Part shown: in pieces, positions 9,182 to 17,000 of the stretch
Layout of the letters: each line of letters starts with the position of its first letter
How positions within the stretch are numbered: position 1 is the stretch's first letter
Source of the DNA: Nioella ostreopsis
GTDB taxonomy: Bacteria > Pseudomonadota > Alphaproteobacteria > Rhodobacterales > Rhodobacteraceae
Assembly (NCBI RefSeq): GCF_004000255.1
Contig: NZ_RCIQ01000002.1
Location: 248,001-312,000, forward strand
Reading direction: 5' to 3'
Length of the DNA stretch: 64,000 nt
The notes under the pieces: model-generated
The model's input: the letters and a program-made list of their open reading frames with translations, nothing else
What the model was told of the DNA's origin: nothing
Databases searched by the model: none
Program-made: the position numbers and the translations under genes

Positions 9182-9234
9182 GGGGGGTGTACGGGGGGTG
9201 CACAGGGGGTGTACGCATGGCACCCCCCTGTTTT
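9182..9234 (+). promoter_or_regulatory. Repeat-bearing hairpin leader before the MetE-like gene
   Basis: Three 11-bp near-identical units (GGGGGGTGTAC at 9182, GGGGGGTGCAC at 9193, AGGGGGTGTAC at 9204) stand in direct tandem. They are followed by the complementary CACCCCCCTG at 9221-9230 and then TTTT. The third unit pairs with the complement as a terminator-like hairpin (9203-9211 with 9221-9230, one bulge), while either of the first two can give eight uninterrupted pairs with the same arm. The gene starts at 9256. This could be an attenuator or simply a terminator with slipped repeats. Confidence 0.55.
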
Positions 9235-9255
9235 GGACAGGGAGGAGAGACCTAA

Positions 9256-10380
9256 ATGACCCGAATTCTGACGACCCATGTGGGCAGTCTTCCCCGCACG
9301 CAGGAGGTGGTGGATTTCATCTTCGCCCGCGAGCGGGAAGAGCCCTATGACGCCGCCGCGTTTGACGCCTGTATGACGGCGGCTGTCTCGGAAACCGTGA
9401 AAAAACAAATGGATGCGGGGATTGATATCGTCTCGGACGGCGAGACGTCGAAGATTTCCTACGCGACCTATGTGAAGGATCGCTATACCGGCTTTTCTGG
9501 CGACAGCCCCCGCAATGCGCCCGCCGATCTGAAGATGTTTCCCAGCTTTCTCAAGCGCTTAGCGGATGATGGCGGCACCCCGCAATATGCCCGCCCCATG
9601 TGTACCGGTGAAGTGAGGTCGAAAGGGCAGGGAGAGTTGGAAAAGGACATCGCCAATCTCAAGGCGGCGATGGCAGAGCATGGGGTGGAGCGCGGCTTCA
9701 TGAACGCCGCAAGCCCCGGCGTTATCTCCCTGTTTTTGCAGAATGATTTCTATAAAACGCGGGAGGCTTACCTGGCCGCGCTGGCTGATGCGATGAAGGC
9801 GGAATACGAGACGATCGTGGGTGCGGGCCTCGACCTGCAGCTCGATTGCCCGGATTTGGCGCTCTCCCGACACATGTTGTTTACCGATTTGTCGGATGCT
9901 GAGTTCCTGAAGGTCGCCAACATGCATGTGGAGGCGCTGAACCATGCCCTTCAGGACGTGCCGCAGGACCGTGTAAGGGTCCATATTTGTTGGGGAAATT
10001 ACGAAGGCCCCCATTGTTGTGACATTCCCATGTCGAAGATGTTCGACACGCTCATGTCGACCAGGTCGCGCTATGTGCTGTTCGAAACCTCGAACCCCCG
10101 CCACGGCCATGAATGGACCGTGTTCCGCGACCGCAAGGCGGATATCCCCGAGGACAAGGTGCTGGTCCCCGGCGTGGTCGACACGACGACCAATTTCGTA
10201 GAACATCCGGAGCTGGTTTCGCAGCGAATTCAACGCTTTACCGATATCGTCGGCGCGGATCGCGTGATCGCGGGCAGCGATTGCGGCTTTGGCACATTCG
10301 CCGGGTTCGGCGCGGTCGATCCCGAGATTGCCTATGCCAAGCTGAAGGCGCTCTCTGACGGTGCAGCGTTGGCGAGTTAA
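9256..10380 (+). CDS. MetE C-terminal/epoxyalkane:CoM transferase-like zinc enzyme
   Basis: A 374-residue protein of the cobalamin-independent methionine synthase C-terminal (UROD/MetE-like) superfamily, the length seen for stand-alone members such as epoxyalkane:coenzyme M transferase. The N-terminal THVGSLPR and the zinc ligands are visible: HxC in VHICWGN (about residues 242-246) and a later Cys in AGSDCGFGTF (about 338-347). Such enzymes activate a thiol on zinc and transfer a methyl or alkyl group. It is much too short for a full MetE, so it is probably not a housekeeping methionine synthase. GGAGGAGAG precedes the ATG. It heads a three-gene run with the hydrolase and RraA-like genes. 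Confidence 0.85.
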   Translation: MTRILTTHVGSLPRTQEVVDFIFAREREEPYDAAAFDACMTAAVSETVKKQMDAGIDIVSDGETSKISYATYVKDRYTGFSGDSPRNAPADLKMFPSFLKRLADDGGTPQYARPMCTGEVRSKGQGELEKDIANLKAAMAEHGVERGFMNAASPGVISLFLQNDFYKTREAYLAALADAMKAEYETIVGAGLDLQLDCPDLALSRHMLFTDLSDAEFLKVANMHVEALNHALQDVPQDRVRVHICWGNYEGPHCCDIPMSKMFDTLMSTRSRYVLFETSNPRHGHEWTVFRDRKADIPEDKVLVPGVVDTTTNFVEHPELVSQRIQRFTDIVGADRVIAGSDCGFGTFAGFGAVDPEIAYAKLKALSDGAALAS

Positions 10381-10382
10381 CG

Positions 10383-11075
10383 ATGCTCCCCCTTGTCTTC
10401 CTGCCGGGCATGATGTGCGATGCCCGGCTGTTTTTCCCCCAGATATCAGCGCTTTCCGGGCACCGCGCGGTGATGGTGGCGCCCATGGTCGGGGCCGACA
10501 GCATGGCCGATCTGGCCCGCGAGGTGCTGGACAACGCCCCGCCCCGCTTTGCCCTCGCGGGGCTCTCCATGGGCGGCATTCTGGCGATGGAGGTGCTGCG
10601 ACAGGCGCCGGACCGGGTGGAAAGACTGGCCCTGCTCGACACCAACCCGCGCGCGGAACTGCCCGAGGTGAAAGCCCGTCGCACCCCGCAGATGGAGGCC
10701 GTGAAAGCGGGCCACCTGCGCGCGGTCATGCGGGATGAGATGAAGCCGAATTACCTTGTCGATAGTCCGCGCAAACCGGCGATACTCGATCTCTGCATGG
10801 ACATGGCGCTGGACCTCGGACCGCAGGTTTTTCTCAATCAATCCATTGCCTTGCGAGATCGACCCGACCAACAGGAGACCCTGCGAAGCTACAGCGGCAA
10901 GGCACTTGTCCTCTGCGGGCGGCATGACGCGCTCTGCCCCGTGGAACGGCATGACCTCATGCACGGACTGCTGGAAAACAGCCAGCTGGAAATCATCGAA
11001 AACGCGGGCCATCTGCCCACGCTGGAACAACCCGAACACACCACGGCGGCCCTGATCCGCTGGCTGGAGGACTGA
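10383..11075 (+). CDS. Alpha/beta-fold hydrolase
   Basis: A 230-residue alpha/beta hydrolase. The nucleophile elbow GLSMGG (about residues 60-65), an acid in CGRHDALCP (near 180) and a histidine in NAGHLP (near 207) form a complete Ser-Asp-His triad. An oxyanion-hole-like FLPGMMCD stands near the N-terminus. It starts two bases after the MetE-like stop and its own stop overlaps the next start (TGATG), so the three genes are co-translated. It may hydrolyse an ester, thioester or lactone produced in this pathway; the substrate is unknown. Confidence 0.9.
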   Translation: MLPLVFLPGMMCDARLFFPQISALSGHRAVMVAPMVGADSMADLAREVLDNAPPRFALAGLSMGGILAMEVLRQAPDRVERLALLDTNPRAELPEVKARRTPQMEAVKAGHLRAVMRDEMKPNYLVDSPRKPAILDLCMDMALDLGPQVFLNQSIALRDRPDQQETLRSYSGKALVLCGRHDALCPVERHDLMHGLLENSQLEIIENAGHLPTLEQPEHTTAALIRWLED

Positions 11076-11767
11076 TGGACAACGACCTTTTGACCCTGCT
11101 TCGCAGCGTCGATACCCCAACCGTCTGCAACGCCATCGAAGTGGCGCAGGGCAAGCGCGGCTTCAACGCCTTCACCCGGGGCACGATGCTGGCCAATGAC
11201 CCTCAGGGCGTCATGGTCGGCTACGCCGTCACCGCGCAGATCGCGGCCGTCGCGCCCCCCACGGAAGACGCCGCCGCGATCCGCGCCCGCCGCATGGCCT
11301 ATTACAAGGCGATGGCAGAGGGGCCGAAGCCCTCGGTCGCGGTGGTGGAGGATCTCGACTACCCTAATGCCATTGGCGCCTATTGGGGCGAGGTCAACAC
11401 CACGATCCACAAGGGTTTCGGCATGTCCGGCGCGCTGACCAACGGCGTCATGCGCGACCTTGGCGATATGGCCCCGGGCTTTCCCGTCGTCGCAGGCAGC
11501 ATCGGGCCGAGCCACGGGTTTGTCCATGTGCGCAGCGTCAACCAGCCCGTGAAGATCATGGGCATGGATGTGCGGCCGGGCGACCTGATTCACGCCGATC
11601 GTCACGGCGCGGTTGTGATCCCGCCCGAGGTCGTGGAACAGCTTGCCGGTGCAATCGCAAAAATGCAGGAAACAGAGCGGCTTGTGCTGGATCCGGCCCG
11701 CGCCGAAGGGTTCGATTTCAACGCCTTCGAAAAAGCCTGGACGGCTTTCGAAAAGGCGCGCACCTGA
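11075..11767 (+). CDS. RraA-like family protein (HMG aldolase-type fold)
   Basis: A 230-residue RraA-like protein. The family's glycine-rich site GALTNGVMRDLGD (about residues 112-124) contains the R-D-x2-D motif found in 4-hydroxy-4-methyl-2-oxoglutarate and related class II aldolases. In a catabolic operon it is more likely an aldolase or decarboxylase splitting a keto acid than an RNase E regulator. The start is fixed by the overlap with the hydrolase stop. It is the last clear gene of the catabolic cluster; the next gene has its own ribosome-binding site and an unrelated type of product. Confidence 0.85.
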   Translation: MDNDLLTLLRSVDTPTVCNAIEVAQGKRGFNAFTRGTMLANDPQGVMVGYAVTAQIAAVAPPTEDAAAIRARRMAYYKAMAEGPKPSVAVVEDLDYPNAIGAYWGEVNTTIHKGFGMSGALTNGVMRDLGDMAPGFPVVAGSIGPSHGFVHVRSVNQPVKIMGMDVRPGDLIHADRHGAVVIPPEVVEQLAGAIAKMQETERLVLDPARAEGFDFNAFEKAWTAFEKART

Positions 11768-11852
11768 AAGGCTGGCATGGGGCCGGTCGCTTGGTTTATC
11801 CTTTTCTTCAGGTGGCGGAGATTACCCCACCAACAGGATCAGGAGATCGGGC

Positions 11853-12236
11853 ATGAAGATTGTGCGCAATATCATATTGGGACTTGTGGCCCTTGTCGGG
11901 CTTACTTTGGCGATTGTCATGTTTTTCAGTGCGGGCGCGCGAGAGCATGCCCGGGGTTTCGTCGAGGATGTCTCGGCACGCGACTTCGCAGCGGCTCGCG
12001 ACCGCCTGCATCCTCAGTTGCAACAGCAGTTGAGCGAGGATGCGTTGCAGCAGATGTTCGAAGGGTCAGAGCCTTACGCCGAGGTTTCCTTCAGCTCGAT
12101 CAGTGTGGAAAACAGCCGGGCGGAACTGTCTGGCACTGCGACCACGATCAGCGATTGCCGCAGCGAAGTGCGCTTCGTTCTGCTGAGCGATCAGATCACA
12201 AGTTTTGACATAACGCCCCTTTGCCCCGCGCCCTGA
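11853..12236 (+). CDS. Small membrane-anchored protein of unknown function
   Basis: A 127-residue protein. An N-terminal hydrophobic helix (about residues 5-24, IILGLVALVGLTLAIVMFF) is followed by a periplasmic domain of about 100 residues that resembles small NTF2/DUF4019-type accessory domains. AGGAG at 11841-11845 fits the ATG at 11853; an in-frame extension upstream is not needed. Its stop TGA is followed immediately by the reverse-strand stop of the MFS gene, so the two convergent genes share the palindrome TGATCA with no space between. I do not recognise a specific family. Confidence 0.7.
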   Translation: MKIVRNIILGLVALVGLTLAIVMFFSAGAREHARGFVEDVSARDFAAARDRLHPQLQQQLSEDALQQMFEGSEPYAEVSFSSISVENSRAELSGTATTISDCRSEVRFVLLSDQITSFDITPLCPAP

Positions 12237-13490
12237 TCATTCCGCCGGGGCGGGCAGGCGGGGTTTGAGGATGGTTTCGTTGCCGATCTCGGGGTGACGC
12301 GGGATCAGCGTCGCCAAAAGCAGCGACACAATGGCCATCCCGGCGGCCAGCGTAAATACCGCGCCGGGATAGACCAGCCACAAATAGCCGAGCGAGGCAG
12401 GCAGGAATACCGCCGCGATGTGGTTGATGGTGAAGGCCACGGCCGCAGTCGGGGCAATGTCACCGGGGTCGGCGATCTTCTGGAAATAGGTCTTGATCGC
12501 CAGCGCCAGCGAGAAGAACAGGTGGTCGATCACGTAAAGGACGAGTGCCAGCGTCACGCCCCAATCGAAGAAATAGATCCCGGCATAAAGCAGGAAGACC
12601 CCGGTCAGGCCGGTATACTCGAACACCAGCGCCGCGCGCTCTCCGAACAGGCTGACGAATTTGCCCAGTAGCGGCGCAAGCCCCATGTTCAGAACAAGCG
12701 TGACCATGAACAGCGCCGTTATCTCGTGCACGTCGAAGCCGAAGCGTTCCACCATCATGAAGCCTGCGAAGACGGTAAAGATCTGCCGGCGGGCGCCCGA
12801 CATGAATTGCAGCGCATAGTACAGCCAGTAGCGGCGGCGCAGGATGAACTGTTTGCGCTGCGGGTTGGGGGCTTCGAACTGTGGGAAGATGAACAGGCAG
12901 GCCAGCGCGATCAGGACGGTAAAACCGCCCGCCGCCCAATAGACGGTTGCAAAGCTGAGGTCATAGGCGCGCCATGTCAGGATGATCAGCCCGTAGGCCA
13001 GCAGCGTCCCGCCGGACCCCGCCGCCACCAGCCAGCCAAGGGTCTGCGGCGCGCGTTTCTTGTCCAGCCATTGCAGTTGCAGCGACTGGTTTACCGTCTC
13101 GTAATAGTGGAACCCGATGGAGCTGAGCAGCGTCACCATCAGGATGCCGCCGAAGCTGGGGAAATGTGCGGTGATGGCCGTGGCAACCCCAAGCAGTACC
13201 AGCGACAGAAGCCCGAGCACCTGTTCGCGGATCACCATGATCAGCGCAATGACCCCGATGGCGAGGAAGCCGGGGATCTCGCGCACCGTATGCAGCCAGC
13301 CGATATCGGATCCGTCGAACTGGGCCACCTCGACCACGAAATTGTTCAGCAGCGCCGACCACGTGGCGAAGGCAATCGGCATCGCAAGCGACATGATCAC
13401 CAGCAGCGCAATCGGCTGCCGCCAGATCGGCAGGGTCTTGGCATCGGCCAGAGACATGGTGCGAAAGGGGGACGGGCGGGACATGGGCAC
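12237..13490 (-). CDS. MFS transporter
   Basis: A 417-residue polytopic inner-membrane protein with about 12 hydrophobic segments, typical of a major facilitator. The N-terminus is about 25 residues cytosolic, then membrane segments begin (LALLVIMSLAMPIAFATW-like). A central basic loop (NPQRKQFILRRRYW, about residues 210-225) separates the two six-helix halves. Substrate not evident. It is divergent from the YeeE/YedE gene, with a 124-bp shared promoter region, and convergent and abutting with the small protein gene on its other side. Confidence 0.85.
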   Translation of the reverse strand: MPMSRPSPFRTMSLADAKTLPIWRQPIALLVIMSLAMPIAFATWSALLNNFVVEVAQFDGSDIGWLHTVREIPGFLAIGVIALIMVIREQVLGLLSLVLLGVATAITAHFPSFGGILMVTLLSSIGFHYYETVNQSLQLQWLDKKRAPQTLGWLVAAGSGGTLLAYGLIILTWRAYDLSFATVYWAAGGFTVLIALACLFIFPQFEAPNPQRKQFILRRRYWLYYALQFMSGARRQIFTVFAGFMMVERFGFDVHEITALFMVTLVLNMGLAPLLGKFVSLFGERAALVFEYTGLTGVFLLYAGIYFFDWGVTLALVLYVIDHLFFSLALAIKTYFQKIADPGDIAPTAAVAFTINHIAAVFLPASLGYLWLVYPGAVFTLAAGMAIVSLLLATLIPRHPEIGNETILKPRLPAPAE

Positions 13491-13552
13491 GCCTTAGGGC
13501 GTTTTTTGCGGGCTGACGAGCAAAAAAATCGCATTCCAGCCTTTGCATATGA

Positions 13553-13563
13553 CTTGAGTCAAG
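13553..13563. promoter_or_regulatory. Palindrome in the MFS / YeeE divergent promoter region
   Basis: CTTGAGTCAAG is an 11-bp palindrome in the 124-bp gap between divergent genes, next to AT-rich promoter-like sequence (TTTGCATATGAC). It is a candidate operator for one or both genes; no regulator can be assigned. Confidence 0.35.
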
Positions 13564-13614
13564 GTCTGCCCCGCTGCAATCGGCCAAACCGCAGCCAAGT
13601 TGCAGGAGATCATC

Positions 13615-14679
13615 ATGGATATCGTCCCCCTCGTTGACCGGATCGGAGAACCCCAGACCGCCGCATTGTTCGGGTTGATCACCGGATTGCTCCTCGGCAT
13701 CGCGGCGCAGCGGTCATCCTTTTGCCTGCGCGCCTCGGTGGTGGAGTTCGCGAAAGGCCAGCTCGGCAGCCGCATGGCGGTCTGGCTGCTGGCGTTCTCG
13801 ACAGCGGTGGTCTGGACGCAACTTGCGGATCTGTCCGGGCTGATGCGGTCAGAAGATGCGCGGATGATGGCGGTTCCGGGTTCGATCTCGGGGGCGGTTG
13901 TCGGGGGATTGCTGTTCGGCGCGGGCATGGTCATGGCGCGCGGCTGTTCGGGCCGGTTGTTGGTGCTGGCGGCAACGGGCAACATGCGCTCGCTCGTGTC
14001 GGGGCTGGTCTTTGCCGTGGTCGCGCAGATGGCATTGCAAGGCTGGCTGTCGCCGCTGCGCAACTGGGTGGCGGGGCTGTGGATCACGTCGGGTGGCTCC
14101 AACTTCAACCTGCTTACCACGCTGCATCTGCCGCCCGTTTCCGGGTTCATGATCGGTTTGGCCTTCGCGCTTGCGGCGCTGTGGCTGGCCCGCAAGAACC
14201 GGGTCAGCTTGCGGGTGCTGTTCACCGCCTCGGGCGTGGGCTTCGCGGTCGCGGCGGGGTGGGTGCTGACCTATGCGCTCAGCCAGGTGGCCTTCGATCC
14301 GGTGCAGGTGGAAAGCGCCACGTTTACTGGTCCGTCCGCCAATACGCTGATGTTCTTCCTGACCTCCAGCCCGGTGCTGGAGTTCGATATCGGTCTTGTG
14401 CCCGGCGTCTTCCTTGGGGCCTTCCTGTCGGCGCTATGGGGGCGAGAGCTGAAGCTGCAGGGCTTCGACGGCGCTGGCAACATGAGCCGCGCGCTCATTG
14501 GGGCGGCGTTCATGGGCATGGGGGGCATGCTGGCGGGCGGTTGTGCCATCGGGGCAGGCGTTACCGGCGGCTCGATCTTCGTGGGCACCGCGTGGCTGGC
14601 GCTGTTGTGCATGTGGCTTGGCGGCATGGCGACAAGCTGGTTGCTGGACCAACGGGGTGCCGTGGCGCAGCCTGCGTAG
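13615..14679 (+). CDS. YeeE/YedE family sulfur-compound transporter
   Basis: A 354-residue membrane protein with about nine hydrophobic segments and the conserved cysteine sites of the YeeE/YedE (TsuA-type) family: AAQRSSFCLR near residue 38, ARGCSGRL near 109 and GGCAIGAG near 308. Family members take up thiosulfate or related sulfur species, passing sulfur along such cysteines. It looks like a fused two-half protein as in TsuA. The start at 13615 was chosen for AGGAG at 13604-13608; an upstream TTG is less likely. No rhodanese or TusA partner gene lies beside it. Confidence 0.88.
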   Translation: MDIVPLVDRIGEPQTAALFGLITGLLLGIAAQRSSFCLRASVVEFAKGQLGSRMAVWLLAFSTAVVWTQLADLSGLMRSEDARMMAVPGSISGAVVGGLLFGAGMVMARGCSGRLLVLAATGNMRSLVSGLVFAVVAQMALQGWLSPLRNWVAGLWITSGGSNFNLLTTLHLPPVSGFMIGLAFALAALWLARKNRVSLRVLFTASGVGFAVAAGWVLTYALSQVAFDPVQVESATFTGPSANTLMFFLTSSPVLEFDIGLVPGVFLGAFLSALWGRELKLQGFDGAGNMSRALIGAAFMGMGGMLAGGCAIGAGVTGGSIFVGTAWLALLCMWLGGMATSWLLDQRGAVAQPA

Positions 14680-14691
14680 ACGATACCCGCG

Positions 14692-14721
14692 AAAAAGCCG
14701 CCCCGGATCTGGGGCGGCTTT
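14692..14721. terminator. Bidirectional terminator between YeeE/YedE and hss
   Basis: A perfect 11-bp stem (14694-14704 with 14711-14721, loop GGATCT) has A-rich sequence on its left and T-rich on its right, so it can end transcription from both convergent genes. Confidence 0.85.
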
Positions 14722-14726
14722 GTTGA

Positions 14727-16142
14727 TCAGCTGGCCAGCACGTTGCGGAAGGCCCAGGGTTCGCTTTCGTCGATATCCTCGGGGAACAGCTCCCACCGGT
14801 CCTGCAGCGGCGTCCAGTCGGTGTAGTGGGCTTCCACGGGGCCGAGATAGGGGCGCTGCACTTCCAGACAGCGCGCGTGGTCCATCTCATCGGCTTCCAC
14901 GATCCCGGCATTGGGGTTTTCCAGTGCCCAGACCATCCCGGCCAGAACCGCCGACGTCACCTGCAGCCCGGTTGCATTCTGGTAAGGGGCCAGATCGCGG
15001 GTTTCCTCGTTCGACAGGCGCGAGCCGAACCACAGTGCGTTCTTCTCATGCCCGTAGAGAAGGACGCCAAGTTCGTCGATGCCTTCGACGATCTCGTCCT
15101 CGGTCAGGATGTGGTGCCTGGTCTGCTGGCGGCCTGATCCGAACATTTCGTGCAGGGACAGCACGGCGTCATCGCAGGGATGATAGGCGTAGTGGCAGGT
15201 CGGGCGATACTCGGGCGCGGCCGCGTCGCCGACGGTGTAGTAGTCGGAGATCGAAATTGCCTCGTTATGGGTCACGAGGAAGCCGAACTGCGGCCCAGGG
15301 GTCGGGCACCAGGTGTGTACGCGGGTGATCGCGCCGGGGCGGTCCAGCCAGATGCCCGCCATGCAGCCGGTGTCGTGGCTGTGGCCGTTTTCGGGGAACC
15401 ACGGTTCATGTGTGCCCCAACCCAGTTCGGCGGGTTGGAATCCCTCGGAAATGAAGCCTTCGACCGACCAGGTGTTGACGAAGACCCCGCGCGGGCGGGG
15501 CAGGCGGCGGGCCTGCGTGTCGCGTTCCGCGATATGGACGCCCTGCACGCCGAGGCTCTGCATCAGCTGACCCCATCCGGCGCGGTCCGTCGGCGTTTCG
15601 ATGTCTCGACCGGTATCCTTGGCCAGCGTCAACAGGGCCTCTTTCACGAACCAGCTGACCATGCCGGGATTTGCCCCGCAGCAGCTGACGGCGGTGGTGC
15701 CGCCGGGATTGGCGGCCTTTTCGTCCCGCACCTTCTGGCGCAGGGCATAGTTGGTGCGAGCGGCGTTGTCGGTGGTGCCGAAATAGTAGCCCGCCCAGGG
15801 TTCGACCACGGTGTCGATATAGGGCACCCCGATCTCGCGGCAAAAACGCATGAGGTCGAGCGAGGAGGTGTCGACGCTGAGATTGACACAGAAGCCCTTG
15901 CCCGGCTCCAGCAGCTTGCCCAGAACCTCGTGGTAATTGTCCGGTGTGATCGCGGTCTGCACGTGGTTCAGCTTGTGCTGGCGTAGAAAGTTGGCCTGAC
16001 CGGCATCGGGTTCGATCACCGTGAACTTGTCCGCGTCATAGTCGAAGTGACGTTCGATCAGCGGCCAGGTGCCTTTGCCGATCGAGCCGAAGCCGATCAT
16101 CACGATGGGGCCGTCGATGCGGGCGTAAACCGGGTGTGACAT
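14727..16142 (-). CDS. hss: Homospermidine synthase
   Basis: A 471-residue NAD-dependent homospermidine synthase, which joins aminobutyl groups from putrescine to make sym-homospermidine, a major polyamine in alphaproteobacteria. The N-terminal Rossmann motif GFGSIGKGTWP (about residues 16-26) and the whole-length match in size and motifs (VVEPWAGYYFG, SCCGANPGMVSWF) support it. The start at 16142 was preferred to an upstream in-frame ATG because AGGAGG lies seven bases before it. It has its own transcription unit: the rpsD terminator lies between it and rpsD. Confidence 0.92.
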   Translation of the reverse strand: MSHPVYARIDGPIVMIGFGSIGKGTWPLIERHFDYDADKFTVIEPDAGQANFLRQHKLNHVQTAITPDNYHEVLGKLLEPGKGFCVNLSVDTSSLDLMRFCREIGVPYIDTVVEPWAGYYFGTTDNAARTNYALRQKVRDEKAANPGGTTAVSCCGANPGMVSWFVKEALLTLAKDTGRDIETPTDRAGWGQLMQSLGVQGVHIAERDTQARRLPRPRGVFVNTWSVEGFISEGFQPAELGWGTHEPWFPENGHSHDTGCMAGIWLDRPGAITRVHTWCPTPGPQFGFLVTHNEAISISDYYTVGDAAAPEYRPTCHYAYHPCDDAVLSLHEMFGSGRQQTRHHILTEDEIVEGIDELGVLLYGHEKNALWFGSRLSNEETRDLAPYQNATGLQVTSAVLAGMVWALENPNAGIVEADEMDHARCLEVQRPYLGPVEAHYTDWTPLQDRWELFPEDIDESEPWAFRNVLAS

Positions 16143-16176
16143 GAATAACCTCCTGATGCGGTCAGACCGTAACATG

Positions 16177-16208
16177 AAAAAGGGCCGCACCGGAAATCGG
16201 CACGGCCC
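16177..16208 (-). terminator. rpsD terminator
   Basis: On the minus strand an interrupted stem (16182-16187 with 16203-16208, inner 3-bp stem, two-base internal loop) is followed by a run of five T (16181-16177), just after the rpsD stop. Confidence 0.75.
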
Positions 16209-16231
16209 CTGATTTTCGACGCGTCAGACGC

Positions 16232-16852
16232 TTAGTTCTGAGCGTAATATTCGATGACCAGGTTCGGTTCCATCATCACCGGGTAGGGAACGTCGCCCAG
16301 ACCCGGAATGCGGACGAAGGTGGCCTTCATCTTGGAATGATCGGCGTCGATGTAGTCGGGCACATCACGCTCGGCCAGCTGGACGGCTTCCAGAAGAACG
16401 GCCATCTGCTTGGACTTGTCACGGACCTCGATCACGTCACCCTCTTTCACGCGGTAGGAGGGGATGTTGACGCGCTGGCCGTTCACGGTCACGTGGCCGT
16501 GGTTCACGAACTGGCGGGCGGCGAAGACGGTCGGCACGAATTTGGCACGGTAGACGACAGCGTCGAGGCGCTGTTCCAGCAGGCCGATCAGGTTTTCACC
16601 GGTGTCGCCCTTGCGGCGCTCGGCGTCGGCGAAGATGCGGCGGAACTGCTTCTCGGTCAGATCGCCGTAGTAGCCTTTCAGCTTCTGCTTGGCGCGCAGC
16701 TGCAGACCGAAGTCGGACAGCTTGCCCTTGCGGCGCTGACCGTGCTGGCCGGGGCCATATTCGCGGCGGTTGACCGGGGATTTCGGACGACCCCAGATGT
16801 TTTCGCCCATCCGGCGGTCGATCTTGTACTTGGCAGAGGTGCGTTTGGTCAC
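16232..16852 (-). CDS. rpsD: 30S ribosomal protein S4
   Basis: A 206-residue ribosomal protein S4, which binds 16S rRNA early in 30S assembly and often regulates translation of its own mRNA. The N-terminal S4 part and the S4 RNA-binding domain (about residues 95-160, including [25 protein letters not shown]) are clear, and the length is normal. It is a stand-alone unit here rather than part of an S10/alpha operon. A GGAGAT ribosome-binding site precedes the ATG, and terminators flank it on both sides. Confidence 0.98.
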   Translation of the reverse strand: MTKRTSAKYKIDRRMGENIWGRPKSPVNRREYGPGQHGQRRKGKLSDFGLQLRAKQKLKGYYGDLTEKQFRRIFADAERRKGDTGENLIGLLEQRLDAVVYRAKFVPTVFAARQFVNHGHVTVNGQRVNIPSYRVKEGDVIEVRDKSKQMAVLLEAVQLAERDVPDYIDADHSKMKATFVRIPGLGDVPYPVMMEPNLVIEYYAQN

Positions 16853-16943
16853 CGTCTGATCTCCTTCTTAGCGTGTCGAAGGGCGTTGTCCTTTGGCCGA
16901 GGCCTGACAGGCATCCCCTTGCGGGGGCCACCAACACCAATGA

Positions 16944-16968
16944 AAACCCCGGCAAGCGGGTTGCCGGG
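16944..16968 (-). terminator. Terminator after the Hint-domain gene
   Basis: On the minus strand CCCGGCAA pairs with TTGCCGGG (16968-16961 with 16955-16948) around a five-base loop and runs into G then TTTT. It lies 33 bases past the Hint gene stop and before the rpsD start. Confidence 0.8.
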
Positions 16969-17000
16969 ATGCGCGCGTTTTACACATGCGGTCTGAGGTG

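Noticed and set aside
9256-10380. MetE-like gene as a housekeeping methionine synthase
   Set aside because: At 374 residues it lacks the N-terminal half of MetE and sits with catabolic genes.
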